Origin: Paenibacillus azoreducens
GTDB lineage: Bacteria; Bacillota; Bacilli; Paenibacillales; Paenibacillaceae
Assembly (NCBI RefSeq): GCF_021654775.1
Contig: NZ_AP025343.1
Span: 2,695,501-2,759,500, forward strand
DNA: 64,000 nucleotides
Direction of reading: 5' to 3'
In this document: positions 1 through 8,116 of the stretch, piece after piece
How positions within the stretch are numbered: position 1 is the stretch's first letter
How the letters are laid out: each line of letters begins with the position of its first letter
Program-made: the position numbers and the translations under genes
The notes under the pieces: generated by a model
What the model was told of the DNA's origin: nothing
Database searches by the model: none
What the model saw: the letters and a program-made list of their open reading frames with translations, nothing else

Positions 1-339
1 CGCATCAAACCATCGGCTTCATTAAGCAGGGTGAGAGCGAAGGGGAGAAGAAACGACAGCATACAGACTGCTGAGGATGAACAGCCGCAAAAGAAAGTTT
101 CGTCTGCTTCGGGAATGTCACGATCCCGTACCGAAAGGCATAAAGCAGAAAAGGAAACGGGCGTGAGGAGAGAAGAGGACCCTCAATCTACTCCATCCCG
201 AGCCGAAAAATATGGGGCCCGCAAAAATATTCTGAGCAAGTATTTTACGAACTCATTATTTTTCCTGTTTCTTGTTCTGACGGCATTTCTCGTATATTGG
301 GGGATCAAAGGCGCCCCTCCGCTGGGGGAACTATGGTGA
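1..339 (+). CDS. Small membrane protein, 5' end probably outside the window
   Basis: The frame is open from the first base of the window to a TGA at 337-339, so the gene probably begins upstream. A GTG at 31 is the first internal start candidate but has no good ribosome binding site. The visible product has a long, charged, low-complexity N-terminal part rich in Lys, Arg, Glu and Ser, followed by one hydrophobic segment near the C-terminus (about 19 residues of Phe, Leu and Val), so a single-pass membrane protein is likely. Its last codons overlap the start of the phosphoesterase gene, suggesting co-transcription. I do not recognise a family. Confidence 0.55.
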   Translation, partial: RIKPSASLSRVRAKGRRNDSIQTAEDEQPQKKVSSASGMSRSRTERHKAEKETGVRREEDPQSTPSRAEKYGARKNILSKYFTNSLFFLFLVLTAFLVYWGIKGAPPLGELW

Positions 340-1175
340 CCCCGGCGCTCCTGTGGAGCGCGGGCATCCTTGCGGCGTGCTTCATCTTGCTTTTGGCAAG
401 GATGTCATATGAAGCAAGGATTCATGCCATCACGGATTCGGAGGTTTTTCTCGAGCGTTTGCCGGAAGCTTTTGAGGGAAGCCGTATTTTTTTTATTTCG
501 GATATTCATAAGCGGAAGCTTTCCAGAGCATTTATGGAGTCCCTGCAAGGGAAGGCGGATTGGGTCATACTTGGCGGCGATATAATGGAGCAGAACGTGC
601 CGCTGGAGCGCGTCCGGGAAAACCTCGCTATGCTGGCGGCTATAGGACCGGCATATGCTGTCTATGGCAATCATGATTTGAAAGCCGATCCTGAAGGGTT
701 GGCCAGAGTGCTTAAAGAAGCAGGCTGTACTTTGTTAAGGAATGAAAATGTGGTCCTGAAACGGGGCGGCGGGCAGATTCTGCTCACTGGCATCGACCAA
801 CCGCTGCACAAGCGGGACGGATACGCGCCGCCTCCAAGGGTACCTGACGGTTTTGCCGATTTATGCCGTGTCGCGGTTGTACATGATCCCGCCTGGATCC
901 GGTTCTTACCGGAAAAACCCGCGGATTTGATTCTCGCCGGCCATACCCATGGCGGCCAGATCCGCTTCCCCGTATTCGGGGCGATCCGGTTAAACTCGTT
1001 TTACCGTAAATATGATTGCGGCTGGTTCAAATGGTATCAACCTCAGTCAGCCGTAAAGACGCCGCAGTTGCTTATCAGCCGCGGTTTCGGCAACAGACGC
1101 GTCACGCTGCGTTTATGCTGCCCGGCTGAAATGCACATGATCCGGCTGAGAAAAGCTCCGGCAAAACCTTCATAA
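333..1175 (+). CDS. Calcineurin-like metallophosphoesterase, membrane anchored
   Basis: 280 residues. An N-terminal membrane segment (residues 3-23) is followed by the binuclear-metal motifs of calcineurin-like phosphoesterases: D-I-H at 57-59, G-G-D at 81-83, G-N-H-D at 112-115, a single His at 184 and G-H-T-H at 203-206. All metal ligands expected for an active enzyme are present. It resembles the B. subtilis YkuE/YpbG type; the substrate is unknown. The ATG at 333 was chosen because GGGGG precedes it and because it overlaps the stop of the upstream gene; an in-frame ATG at 297 has no ribosome binding site. Fold assignment is secure, cellular role is not. Confidence 0.85.
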   Translation: MVTPALLWSAGILAACFILLLARMSYEARIHAITDSEVFLERLPEAFEGSRIFFISDIHKRKLSRAFMESLQGKADWVILGGDIMEQNVPLERVRENLAMLAAIGPAYAVYGNHDLKADPEGLARVLKEAGCTLLRNENVVLKRGGGQILLTGIDQPLHKRDGYAPPPRVPDGFADLCRVAVVHDPAWIRFLPEKPADLILAGHTHGGQIRFPVFGAIRLNSFYRKYDCGWFKWYQPQSAVKTPQLLISRGFGNRRVTLRLCCPAEMHMIRLRKAPAKPS

Positions 1176-1183
1176 GAAATATA

Positions 1184-1225
1184 AAAAGGCACCTTCCGAA
1201 TTGCAGCGGATCGTGCCCTTTTATT
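1184..1225. terminator. Possible bidirectional terminator
   Basis: AAAAAGGCAC and GTGCCCTTTT form a short inverted repeat around a 20-nt loop between two convergent genes. A-rich and T-rich flanks would allow termination on both strands. Confidence 0.5.
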
Positions 1226-1242
1226 TTGGCGCTGCTGCGCCG

Positions 1243-2166
1243 TTATCTCATTTCAAGTTCAATGCTGCGCGGATCCACAAAGGTGTAGCCTTTGCTTTCA
1301 AGCTGGGTCAGCAGCTGGTCCAGCGCTTCGGTCGTCCATGGCAGTTCATGCATCAAAATATTGCTTCCCGGATGAAGTTGATCGAGAACGTTCTTGATCA
1401 ACTTCTGCGGATTATCAGTTCCTTTGGATTTCATCGTCCAATCAAGCGAGCCGTTTGACCAGGTCATATATAGAAGACCGTTTTCCTTGGCGATTTTTTT
1501 TCCGATATCTCCACCTTCGCCAAAAGGGGGACGGAAAAATACCGGTGCTTCACCTACCGTATCCTTTACGATTTTCTGTACATCCTCGATTTGCTGCCTT
1601 ACTTTCGCTTCGGATTCCTTCCGCAATGAAATATGATCCCAACTGTGATTGCCGATGATCTGACCGCGGTCATGAATGAGCTTAAGCAAGCTCGGATTTT
1701 CTTTAACCCGGTATCCGTTTACGAAAAATATAGCTTTGGCATGATGCTTGTCCAGCGTATCGATCAGGCTGTTGATCCATTCCGCTTTTTTAGGGCCGTC
1801 ATCGAAGCTCAGAAGTACGACCTTTTTTTCGCCGTTTTCGTCGTTCGGGACAATGTTGTACGCTTTATTCAAGTGGTATGTCAAAGGAACGGCAGCCTGG
1901 TCGTTCTGACCGCTCGCGCTGTCCTGATCGCTGCCTTCTTTTTTCGCGTCCTCAGCATTCTTTGGATTGGCGGCGGACTTCCCTGCATCAGATTTCTCGG
2001 CCTCCGTTTTTTGGGCCGCATCTGAAGAGCCCGAGGCGTCTGATGTCGCCGCCGTATTTGTTCCGCCGTTATTCCGGCCAGGGTTCGGTACAGCTTCGTT
2101 TTTGCCGCCGCATGCGCTTAGCAACATAGCCGTCATCAAAAGAAGCGCAGCTGTCTTTTTAACCAT
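1243..2166 (-). CDS. Polysaccharide deacetylase family lipoprotein
   Basis: 307 residues. The N-terminus is a lipoprotein signal with lipobox LLSAC (lipidated Cys at 19), followed by a disordered linker rich in Ser, Ala, Asp and Lys to about residue 92. The NodB domain then carries its usual motifs: F-D-D-G at 121-124, the metal ligands H174 and H178 in N-H-S-W-D-H, R-P-P-F-G at 212-216, D242-W, and L-M-H-E at 271-274. The enzyme should remove acetyl groups from cell-wall or exopolysaccharide on the outer face of the membrane. It is transcribed against its neighbours, convergent with the phosphoesterase. The exact substrate cannot be read from sequence. Confidence 0.88.
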   Translation of the reverse strand: MVKKTAALLLMTAMLLSACGGKNEAVPNPGRNNGGTNTAATSDASGSSDAAQKTEAEKSDAGKSAANPKNAEDAKKEGSDQDSASGQNDQAAVPLTYHLNKAYNIVPNDENGEKKVVLLSFDDGPKKAEWINSLIDTLDKHHAKAIFFVNGYRVKENPSLLKLIHDRGQIIGNHSWDHISLRKESEAKVRQQIEDVQKIVKDTVGEAPVFFRPPFGEGGDIGKKIAKENGLLYMTWSNGSLDWTMKSKGTDNPQKLIKNVLDQLHPGSNILMHELPWTTEALDQLLTQLESKGYTFVDPRSIELEMR

Positions 2167-2259
2167 TTTTTCATCTCGCTTTCCTGTTTTTATGCCGCAT
2201 GAGGATGTCCTGATCCGCGAACACTAGACTTGATTTTAACACATAAGGAGGTTGTAATT

Positions 2260-2562
2260 GTGAATACTTCGTCATTTATAAGCGGTGTATTGATTGGTGC
2301 GGCGGCAACGGCGCTCATGTCCAGAAACAAAGGCGCGATCTCTTCCGCGATCACTCACAACGCAAGCAAAATGATGGATATCGGCTCCATCGGTTCCATC
2401 GCAACCGGGGGGACCAACTATTCGGCAGCTCCCCAAAACAATGCGCATTCGAAAGCTGACAGCATGAAGCAGATCCACGATTTTATCAACAGCAATCCTG
2501 ACGTGAAAAAAGAAGTGAACATGATTCTGAACGAAACAAACAGCTCCATACCTGGGTTATAA
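2260..2562 (+). CDS. YtxH-like small membrane protein
   Basis: 100 residues. A consensus ribosome binding site (AAGGAGG at about 2245-2251) selects the GTG at 2260 rather than an upstream ATG at 2230. The N-terminus has one glycine- and alanine-rich membrane segment followed at once by Arg-Asn-Lys, as in short YtxH-type or general-stress membrane proteins. The rest is polar and predicted helical. The family call rests on architecture only. A strong terminator follows the stop codon, so the gene is probably monocistronic. Confidence 0.6.
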   Translation: MNTSSFISGVLIGAAATALMSRNKGAISSAITHNASKMMDIGSIGSIATGGTNYSAAPQNNAHSKADSMKQIHDFINSNPDVKKEVNMILNETNSSIPGL

Positions 2563-2580
2563 ACCTGAATCAAACCATTA

Positions 2581-2624
2581 GAATCATTTTTGGAGCGGAC
2601 ACGCTCGGGAATGATTCTTTTTTT
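2581..2624 (+). terminator. Intrinsic terminator after the YtxH-like gene
   Basis: GAATCATT and AATGATTC pair around a loop that itself contains GAGCG/CGCTC, followed by a run of T. Confidence 0.8.
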
Positions 2625-2649
2625 AATACTACGATAGATGTTTTCGTAT

Positions 2650-2678
2650 TTTACAGCGTGCATTTCTGGCTATATAAT
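2650..2678 (+). promoter_or_regulatory. Probable sigma-A promoter for mecA
   Basis: TTTACA at 2650-2655 and TATAAT at 2673-2678 are separated by 17 nt, about 90 nt upstream of the mecA start. Confidence 0.6.
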
Positions 2679-2768
2679 GATAACATACTTACATAGAACT
2701 ATTTTCAGCACACATTATGGGAGACATCATAATTTGTTATATCATTGCTTACAGAGGAGGATCCTGTC

Positions 2769-3383
2769 ATGAAAATAGAACGATTAAGCTCAGATAAGAT
2801 ACGGATTTTCCTCACGTTTGACGATCTGAGTGAGCGAGGAATCCAGAAAGAAGATATGTGGCAGGAGCTTCCCAAGGTACACGAGCTGTTCACAGAGATG
2901 ATGGATCAAGCCTATAATGAACTCGGCTTTGATGCGACCGGGCCGCTCGCAGTAGAGGTTTTCGCTCTTCCTGCTCAGGGCATGGTCGTCATCGTGACCC
3001 GTGGGAAATATGATCATCAGCATTACAGTCATTTAGGGGAAGATGAGCTCCCTGAAGAAGTATATGAAATGGAAGTCACATTGGAGCAGAGCGACTCCAT
3101 CGTTTATGCCTTCGACGATTTTGAAGTGCTGATTGAAGCTGCGCATATTCTTGGCGGTCACATTACTGAAGCCGGCCGTCTTTATCATTATAAAGATAAA
3201 TGGGTGCTGTATTTGGATCCCGAACAGATCGATTCCGGCAAGCAGCCTTCGCTTATAGCCGTACTCGCGGAATATGGGGAAGCCGCCTCTTACACGGAAG
3301 CCGTTCTTGAGGAATACGGCAAAGTTGTCATGAATGATAACGCGATTGCAACCATTTGCGAACATTTCAAAAGACAGAACTAA
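2769..3383 (+). CDS. mecA: Adaptor protein MecA
   Basis: 204 residues. MecA is the adaptor that brings substrates such as ComK to the ClpC ATPase for unfolding and ClpP degradation. The N-terminal region (residues 1-50, starting M-K-I-E-R-L-S) is the substrate-binding part. It is followed by a charged linker and a C-terminal ClpC-binding domain from about residue 105, with acidic and aromatic residues typical of the family. Start at 2769 follows GAGGAGG at 8-9 nt; an in-frame ATG at 2745 lacks a ribosome binding site. B. subtilis has two paralogues (MecA, YpbH/MecB); the locus near prsW and ypeB fits the second, but I cannot separate them by sequence alone. Confidence 0.9.
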   Translation: MKIERLSSDKIRIFLTFDDLSERGIQKEDMWQELPKVHELFTEMMDQAYNELGFDATGPLAVEVFALPAQGMVVIVTRGKYDHQHYSHLGEDELPEEVYEMEVTLEQSDSIVYAFDDFEVLIEAAHILGGHITEAGRLYHYKDKWVLYLDPEQIDSGKQPSLIAVLAEYGEAASYTEAVLEEYGKVVMNDNAIATICEHFKRQN

Positions 3384-3386
3384 TAG

Positions 3387-3520
3387 TGCGTGTTCAAAAA
3401 GCAGGAGCTGATGAAATTCTATATCGCAAGAAAAACTTCCGCTAAACGCGGTCTGTCTTCTTTGTCAGTACGCCGATAGACGTTTTTCTTATCAAAAGCG
3501 GACTTTTTGAACAATCTCTA
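3387..3520. repeat. MITE-like repeat B, copy 1 (short form)
   Basis: Begins three bases after the mecA stop codon. GTTCAAAAAG (3392-3401) and CTTTTTGAAC (3503-3512) are inverted ends, and an internal hairpin is bounded by AAGAAAAAC and GTTTTTCTT. It shares ends and core with the copies at 14410 and 62833 but lacks their left-central part. Confidence 0.8.
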
Positions 3521-3532
3521 ATGTTGAATGTC

Positions 3533-3568
3533 GTCATCCCGTGATAGATCGCTTCATGGGATGACTTG
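3533..3568 (+). terminator. Probable terminator downstream of mecA
   Basis: GTCATCCC and GGGATGAC are a perfect 8-bp inverted repeat with a 17-nt loop, followed by TTGCTTTT. Confidence 0.6.
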
Positions 3569-3626
3569 CTTTTATGTATGAAGAAATGATATGCGGCATG
3601 AAACGTAGATGAGGGGGAAAGAAACG

Positions 3627-4322
3627 GTGCTTTGGTTTTCGGTTATTGCTTCGGCGTTAGCGCCGGGTCTTGCCCTTTTGACCTATTTTTACCTTAAGGA
3701 CAGGTACGAGCAGGAGCCGCTGAAAATGGTGGCTAAGGTGTTCTTGCTCGGATTTTTGATCGTAGTGCCGGTTATGATTATTCAGCGGGGATTTACGGAT
3801 GGCTTCGGCGGGAATCTATATGTGAATTCGTTTATCATCTCGTCGCTTGTGGAGGAATTCCTGAAGTGGTTTGTATTGTACAATATCATGTTTCACCACA
3901 GCGAATTCGACGAGCCTTATGACGGGATTGTATATGCCGTTGCCATTTCGCTTGGCTTTGCGACCGTTGAGAACGTGATGTATGCGTGGTACAGCCACGC
4001 TTCGATCGGTACGATGTTTCTGAGGGCTTTGCTGCCTGTTTCGGGACATGCTATGTTTGGCGTGATGATGGGGTACTATCTTGGGCGTGCCCGTTTTTCC
4101 AAAGGAGCTGCCTCGAAACGTTATCTTGCTTATTCTTTGGTTATCCCATGGTTTTGGCATGGCGTATATGATTTGATTCTTTCAAGTATGACGCAATATT
4201 GGCTTTGGTTTATTATTCCGCTGATGGCCTTTTTATGGTATGGAGGAATGGGAAAAGTCACGAGGGCGAACAACCGCTCGCCATTTCGTTTTCTAAAGCG
4301 GGAGGAAGAGATTAATACTTGA
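3627..4322 (+). CDS. prsW: Glutamic-type intramembrane protease PrsW
   Basis: 231 residues and about seven hydrophobic membrane segments. PrsW performs site-1 cleavage of anti-sigma factor RsiW in B. subtilis. The catalytic and conserved motifs are visible: E76-E77 in E-E-F-L-K-W, E115 in E-N-V, H141 in H-A-M-F-G and H178 in W-H-G-V-Y-D. The GTG at 3627 was chosen because GAGGGGG lies 9 nt upstream and the protein then begins at the usual point, just before the first membrane helix; an ATG at 3609 has no ribosome binding site. An ECF sigma/anti-sigma pair occurs at 45552-46738, but nothing in the sequence shows that it is the target. Confidence 0.92.
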   Translation: MLWFSVIASALAPGLALLTYFYLKDRYEQEPLKMVAKVFLLGFLIVVPVMIIQRGFTDGFGGNLYVNSFIISSLVEEFLKWFVLYNIMFHHSEFDEPYDGIVYAVAISLGFATVENVMYAWYSHASIGTMFLRALLPVSGHAMFGVMMGYYLGRARFSKGAASKRYLAYSLVIPWFWHGVYDLILSSMTQYWLWFIIPLMAFLWYGGMGKVTRANNRSPFRFLKREEEINT

Positions 4323-4389
4323 CGAAAATGGGCACACTTGATCCTACGGGTTTCCAATGACGGAAAAAACTTAGGAGGAGGTGCCTTTT

Positions 4390-4539
4390 TTGCGCGTTAA
4401 AGTTTCGATTGTATGCAAGCAGTGCGGCGAACGGTTTGTTTTAAGGGGAAAAAAAGACCGGGGCCGGGTGGAAACGGGTTTTAAACAATGTCTATGCAAC
4501 AATAAAAACATGTTCGAGATCGAAGAGCTTCCATTCTAA
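4390..4539 (+). CDS. 49-residue zinc-ribbon-like protein
   Basis: A short gene with TTG start at 4390 and a near-perfect ribosome binding site (AGGAGGAGGT, about 8 nt upstream). The product begins M-R-V-K-V-S-I and has C-K-Q-C at residues 9-12 and C-L-C at 34-36, four cysteines that could hold one zinc ion in a rubredoxin-like or zinc-ribbon knuckle. It ends in an acidic tail (E-I-E-E-L-P-F). It lies between prsW and ypeB, where B. subtilis carries sleB. Function is unknown; nucleic-acid or protein binding is a guess from the fold. Confidence 0.75.
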   Translation: MRVKVSIVCKQCGERFVLRGKKDRGRVETGFKQCLCNNKNMFEIEELPF

Positions 4540-4693
4540 AGGGTACGACTTTATAAGCAGAGCTGCCATTTGATGCATAAGACTCCTTTCTTCTTGTCAA
4601 ACTAACAACAGCAACCAGTAGATTAACCAATATCGGCCGCATATAAGGCTGTGGTTGATCTATACAGCTGACGAAAGGAGATTTAGAGCAATT

Positions 4694-6055
4694 ATGTACA
4701 AGCGACTAAGCGCTGTTTTGTTTCCCATCGTGACCCTTCTTTTGATCGGTGCATTGGTCTGGGGATATCAGGAAAACCAAGAGAAAAACTCTGTTCTGAT
4801 TAAAGCTGAAAACCAGTACCAAAGGGCTTTCCATAATTTGTCCTACCACATGGACAGGCTGCACAGCGAACTTGGCAATACTCTTGCGGTCAGTTCGACG
4901 TCCAATGCGATGCATCGCAAGGGACTGATCAATGTTTGGAGGCTGACTAGCGAAGCGCAAAACGAAATCAACCAATTGCCGCTATCCATGCTCCCTTTTA
5001 ACAAAACGGAGGATTTCCTGTCACGGATTTCGAATTTCTCCTATCAAACGTCCATGCGCAATTTGGACAAGGAACCTTTAAGCAAAGAAGAAATGAAAAA
5101 CTTGAAAACACTTTATAAAAACTCCGCCGACATTACGAAAGACCTGCAGGCGGTGCAAAGCAAGGTGATTGCGAACCGGCTGCGCTGGATGGACGTCGAA
5201 AGCGCTATGGCATCCGAAGAAAAAGCGATGGACAACACGATTATCGACGGCTTCAAAACCGTGGACAAGCGGGTTGGCGAATATCCGGAGCTTAACTGGG
5301 GGCCGGCGGTATCCAGCATTTACGATAAACGGTCGGTGAAGAAGCTCTCCGGCACTCCGGTCTCCAAAGAGGAGATCAAACACAAGGCCATCAAGTTTGC
5401 GGATGCTGGACAGCATGCCACGGTTCATGTAACTGAAAACGGGAAGGGTACGGACTGGGAATCCTATACCGCTACGGTGAAGTCGAAGCATCACCCTGCT
5501 GTAGTATCGATGGATTTCACGAAAAAAGGCGGCCTCTTGATCGGTTATCATGACAACCGGGAGATCGGTAAAAAATCGGTAACAATTGAACAGGCGAGAG
5601 CTAAAGCCGACCAGTTTCTGATTAAGAAAGGATTTAAAGACATGACGCCTGTTACAGCCGATCAATACGGAAACATGGGAAATCTGACGTATGTGAGCAA
5701 GCAGGACGGCGTGCTGATCTATCCGGAAAAACTCACCGTCCGCGTCGGTTTGGATAACGGCGAAGTCACGGGCTTCCAAGCCAGCGACTTTGCATATGAA
5801 CATAAAGGCAAACGTCAACTGCCCAAACCGAAAATGGAGATGGCCGCGGTCCGGAAAAAATTGAATCCTGAATTCAAGGAAACCTACAGCCGCAAAGCGC
5901 TGATCAAAGACGACACAGGTAAGGAAGTCCTGTGCTATGAGTTCGGAGGAAATATTAACGGTTCCAGATACCGGCTCTACATGGATGCGTCCGACGGCTC
6001 CGAGAAGATCGTCCAGGAATTGAAAACCTCAGATCACCAGACTGCGGTTGAATAA
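4694..6055 (+). CDS. ypeB: Germination protein YpeB
   Basis: 453 residues. YpeB is a spore protein needed for correct localisation and stability of the cortex-lytic enzyme SleB during germination. The sequence shows one N-terminal membrane anchor (about residues 8-25), a long helical extracytoplasmic region and repeated PepSY-like beta-alpha modules in the C-terminal half. ATG 4694 was chosen; GAAAGGAGA lies upstream at a slightly long distance (13 nt). An in-frame ATG at 4655 has no ribosome binding site. Unusually, sleB is not adjacent: the preceding genes are the zinc-ribbon ORF and prsW. Confidence 0.9.
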   Translation: MYKRLSAVLFPIVTLLLIGALVWGYQENQEKNSVLIKAENQYQRAFHNLSYHMDRLHSELGNTLAVSSTSNAMHRKGLINVWRLTSEAQNEINQLPLSMLPFNKTEDFLSRISNFSYQTSMRNLDKEPLSKEEMKNLKTLYKNSADITKDLQAVQSKVIANRLRWMDVESAMASEEKAMDNTIIDGFKTVDKRVGEYPELNWGPAVSSIYDKRSVKKLSGTPVSKEEIKHKAIKFADAGQHATVHVTENGKGTDWESYTATVKSKHHPAVVSMDFTKKGGLLIGYHDNREIGKKSVTIEQARAKADQFLIKKGFKDMTPVTADQYGNMGNLTYVSKQDGVLIYPEKLTVRVGLDNGEVTGFQASDFAYEHKGKRQLPKPKMEMAAVRKKLNPEFKETYSRKALIKDDTGKEVLCYEFGGNINGSRYRLYMDASDGSEKIVQELKTSDHQTAVE

Positions 6056-6073
6056 TATAGCGATTATAAAAGC

Positions 6074-6114
6074 GGCTGTCCCGAAAAGTCAATGGATTCG
6101 GGGCAGCCTTTCTT
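6074..6114 (+). terminator. Intrinsic terminator after ypeB
   Basis: GGCTGTCCCGAA pairs with TTCGGGGCAGCC (one mismatch) around an 11-nt loop, followed by TTTCTTT. Confidence 0.8.
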
Positions 6115-6219
6115 TGTAGATCCAAAAGCCGGCAGGGTTCGAAAATATAACCATCGAATCATTAAAAAGATCATACCTGAGTCAAAAGTCATGGTATAAT
6201 CAGGATATGTGGTTATTAT

Positions 6220-6891
6220 ATGAAGCTGGCGGTGAGCTTTTTGTATCCTAAAATAGGTGACTTATTGTTTATTCACATCGATTCGGGAGATGAGAAGGAG
6301 AGCAAGATCGGGTATAAATCCAGAATTGCGGACATAGACGAGGAATCGATTCTCATTGAGGTTCCGATCCGGGAAGACAACGGACAGCTCAAAAAAATGT
6401 TTGCCGGGGATGAATTATCGCTGTATTTTATGACAGAAGGCGGGGTTAAAAACTACTTTAACTCTTTTGTCACCGGATTTAAGGAAGACGTGATCCGGAT
6501 GGTGCGGATTCGCCGGCCGGAACCGGATTCGATCAGCAAAATCCAAAGACGCAGCTTTCTGCGCGTCAACGCGGAGCTTGAAGTTGCCGTCAAAACGGAC
6601 AAGATGTTTCATTTCCTGACCCGAACCGAGGACGTGGGAGGCGGAGGCATCTCATTGAGCTGTGACGAAAACCACAACGTCGCAGAAGGAGACAAGCTGT
6701 CCTGCTGGGTGGTCGTGCCATATAAAAATGGAAGCATCGAGCATGTTCCGTTTGAAGGGGAAATCGTCCGCATCAAAATACTTGAAAAAGGCCGGAAGAT
6801 TGCTATGGTTCGAATCACCTCGGTTACGGATATGGAGCGACAAAAATTGATCCGTTTCTGCTTTGAACGCCAACTTGATTTTAGAAGATGA
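6220..6891 (+). CDS. PilZ-domain c-di-GMP receptor (MotI/YpfA type flagellar brake)
   Basis: 223 residues. The N-terminal YcgR-N-like domain (about 1-100) precedes a PilZ domain. The c-di-GMP binding motif R-R-x-x-x-R is intact (R110, R111, R115). The second motif, normally D/N-x-S-x-x-G, here reads D138-V-G-G-G-G, so the usual Ser is Gly. Locus (between ypeB and the ypfB-like gene) and length match B. subtilis YpfA (MotI), which inhibits the flagellar stator when c-di-GMP is high. The ATG at 6220 has only a weak ribosome binding site; a GTG at 6232 is an alternative start. Confidence 0.85.
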   Translation: MKLAVSFLYPKIGDLLFIHIDSGDEKESKIGYKSRIADIDEESILIEVPIREDNGQLKKMFAGDELSLYFMTEGGVKNYFNSFVTGFKEDVIRMVRIRRPEPDSISKIQRRSFLRVNAELEVAVKTDKMFHFLTRTEDVGGGGISLSCDENHNVAEGDKLSCWVVVPYKNGSIEHVPFEGEIVRIKILEKGRKIAMVRITSVTDMERQKLIRFCFERQLDFRR

Positions 6892-6976
6892 AAATATGCA
6901 GCGGAAATGAAACGGATTTGCATAAAAAGACCCTTTTTCGGACACCGTAATAGGAAAAATCCGGGAGTGTCGTCTG

Positions 6977-7198
6977 ATGAACGAAAAAGAGCAGATAAGA
7001 CAATATTTACAATTGTTTGACCGCTTATGCGAGCAGGCGGGGAAGATAACCAAAGGGGCGCTGATTTTTCTGTTCGCGTTATTGATTTTCTTTCAGGCTG
7101 CGCTGCATATTGACTGGCTCAGGCCATTTGTTTCGCCTGTGGACAGATTGGACGGGGTTCCCGTTATAGAGCGAAATGTCAAGGATTTACATAAGTAA
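6977..7198 (+). CDS. YpfB family small membrane protein
   Basis: 73 residues, start ATG 6977 after GGGAGTG. A charged N-terminal helix (N-E-K-E-Q-I-R-Q-Y) is followed by one membrane segment at about residues 27-46 and a short external tail. Position directly before cmk and after the PilZ gene, and size, match B. subtilis YpfB (DUF5359). The function of that family is not known. Confidence 0.75.
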   Translation: MNEKEQIRQYLQLFDRLCEQAGKITKGALIFLFALLIFFQAALHIDWLRPFVSPVDRLDGVPVIERNVKDLHK

Positions 7199-7213
7199 AT
7201 TCGAGGGTCTTTT

Positions 7214-7242
7214 TTGCATCAATGTATGTTATGTGGTATAAT
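7214..7242 (+). promoter_or_regulatory. Sigma-A promoter for cmk
   Basis: TTGCAT (7214-7219), a 17-nt spacer and TATAAT (7237-7242). Transcription would start about four bases before the hairpin at 7253. Confidence 0.65.
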
Positions 7243-7252
7243 TTTCAGGAAC

Positions 7253-7273
7253 GCAGGCATTGCCTGCTTTTTT
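7253..7273 (+). terminator. Hairpin with T-run in the cmk leader
   Basis: GCAGGC-ATT-GCCTGC followed by TTTTTT. It looks like an intrinsic terminator for the ypfB-like gene, yet lies immediately downstream of the cmk promoter, so it may also act as a 5'-protecting hairpin on the cmk mRNA. Nearly the same hairpin ends mtrB (25000-25022). Confidence 0.65.
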
Positions 7274-7402
7274 CTTGAAGTGAACGGGAGGCGGCAGCTT
7301 AATTGAGGTTGTTTCCTGTGTCTTGGAGAGAAAAACTGCATCCGGCGGAGGTTATTGCCGCCATGAAATCTCGTATGCATATGGTTGAGGAGGAATGCCC
7401 CG

Positions 7403-8098
7403 TTGAGTAGGCAGGGGACGGAGAACAACTTGAAGATCAATATCGCAATTGATGGTCCTGCCGGGGCGGGAAAAAGCACGATTGCCCGTTTGGTAGCCAA
7501 AGAGTTGTCCTACATATATGTGGATACCGGTTCCATGTACCGGGCAGTCACCTGGTATATGTTGAAATATGGGATTAAGCCGGAATCATCGGACGAAGTG
7601 CTGCGTCATGCCCGCAATATGGTGCTTGAATTGATGCCGGGCGCCGATGGACAAAAGGTTCTGGTTAACGGCCAGGATGTTTCGCCGCTCATCCGATCAC
7701 GCGAAGTGAACGGCATGGTGTCGCAATATGCGCAAAACGAGGGGCTGCGCGAACATTTGGTAGCGCTGCAGCGCGAGATGGCAGCCCGTAAAGGCGTGGT
7801 CATGGATGGACGGGATATCGGCACGACGGTGCTCCCGGATGCCGAACTTAAAATATTCATGACGGCGACTGTCAAGGAACGTGCTCTCCGCCGTTTTAAA
7901 GAGATGGGCGATGCGCAAGGACTAACCTTGGAACAGCTTGAGAAGGATATTTCCGAACGCGACCGCTTGGACGAAGGTCGTGAAATTTCACCGCTGCGTT
8001 GCGCAGAGGATGCGATCGTATTGGATACGACGAATATGGACATCCCTCAAGTTGTGGAAACGATCGTTTCTTTTTGCAGAACTCATACGAACTCATAA
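7403..8098 (+). CDS. cmk: Cytidylate kinase
   Basis: 231 residues. Phosphorylates CMP and dCMP with ATP for nucleotide and phospholipid precursor supply. The P-loop G-P-A-G-A-G-K-S occupies residues 18-25 and M-D-G-R-D-I-G-T is present in the substrate-binding middle region, with the R-R-x-x-E/K lid typical of the family. A TTG at 7403 was preferred because GAGGAGG lies 9-10 nt upstream; a TTG at 7385 overlaps this site. Followed by plsC after 18 nt, as in many Bacillales. Confidence 0.93.
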   Translation: MSRQGTENNLKINIAIDGPAGAGKSTIARLVAKELSYIYVDTGSMYRAVTWYMLKYGIKPESSDEVLRHARNMVLELMPGADGQKVLVNGQDVSPLIRSREVNGMVSQYAQNEGLREHLVALQREMAARKGVVMDGRDIGTTVLPDAELKIFMTATVKERALRRFKEMGDAQGLTLEQLEKDISERDRLDEGREISPLRCAEDAIVLDTTNMDIPQVVETIVSFCRTHTNS

Positions 8099-8116
8099 GG
8101 ATGGGGAGAAGGAAGC

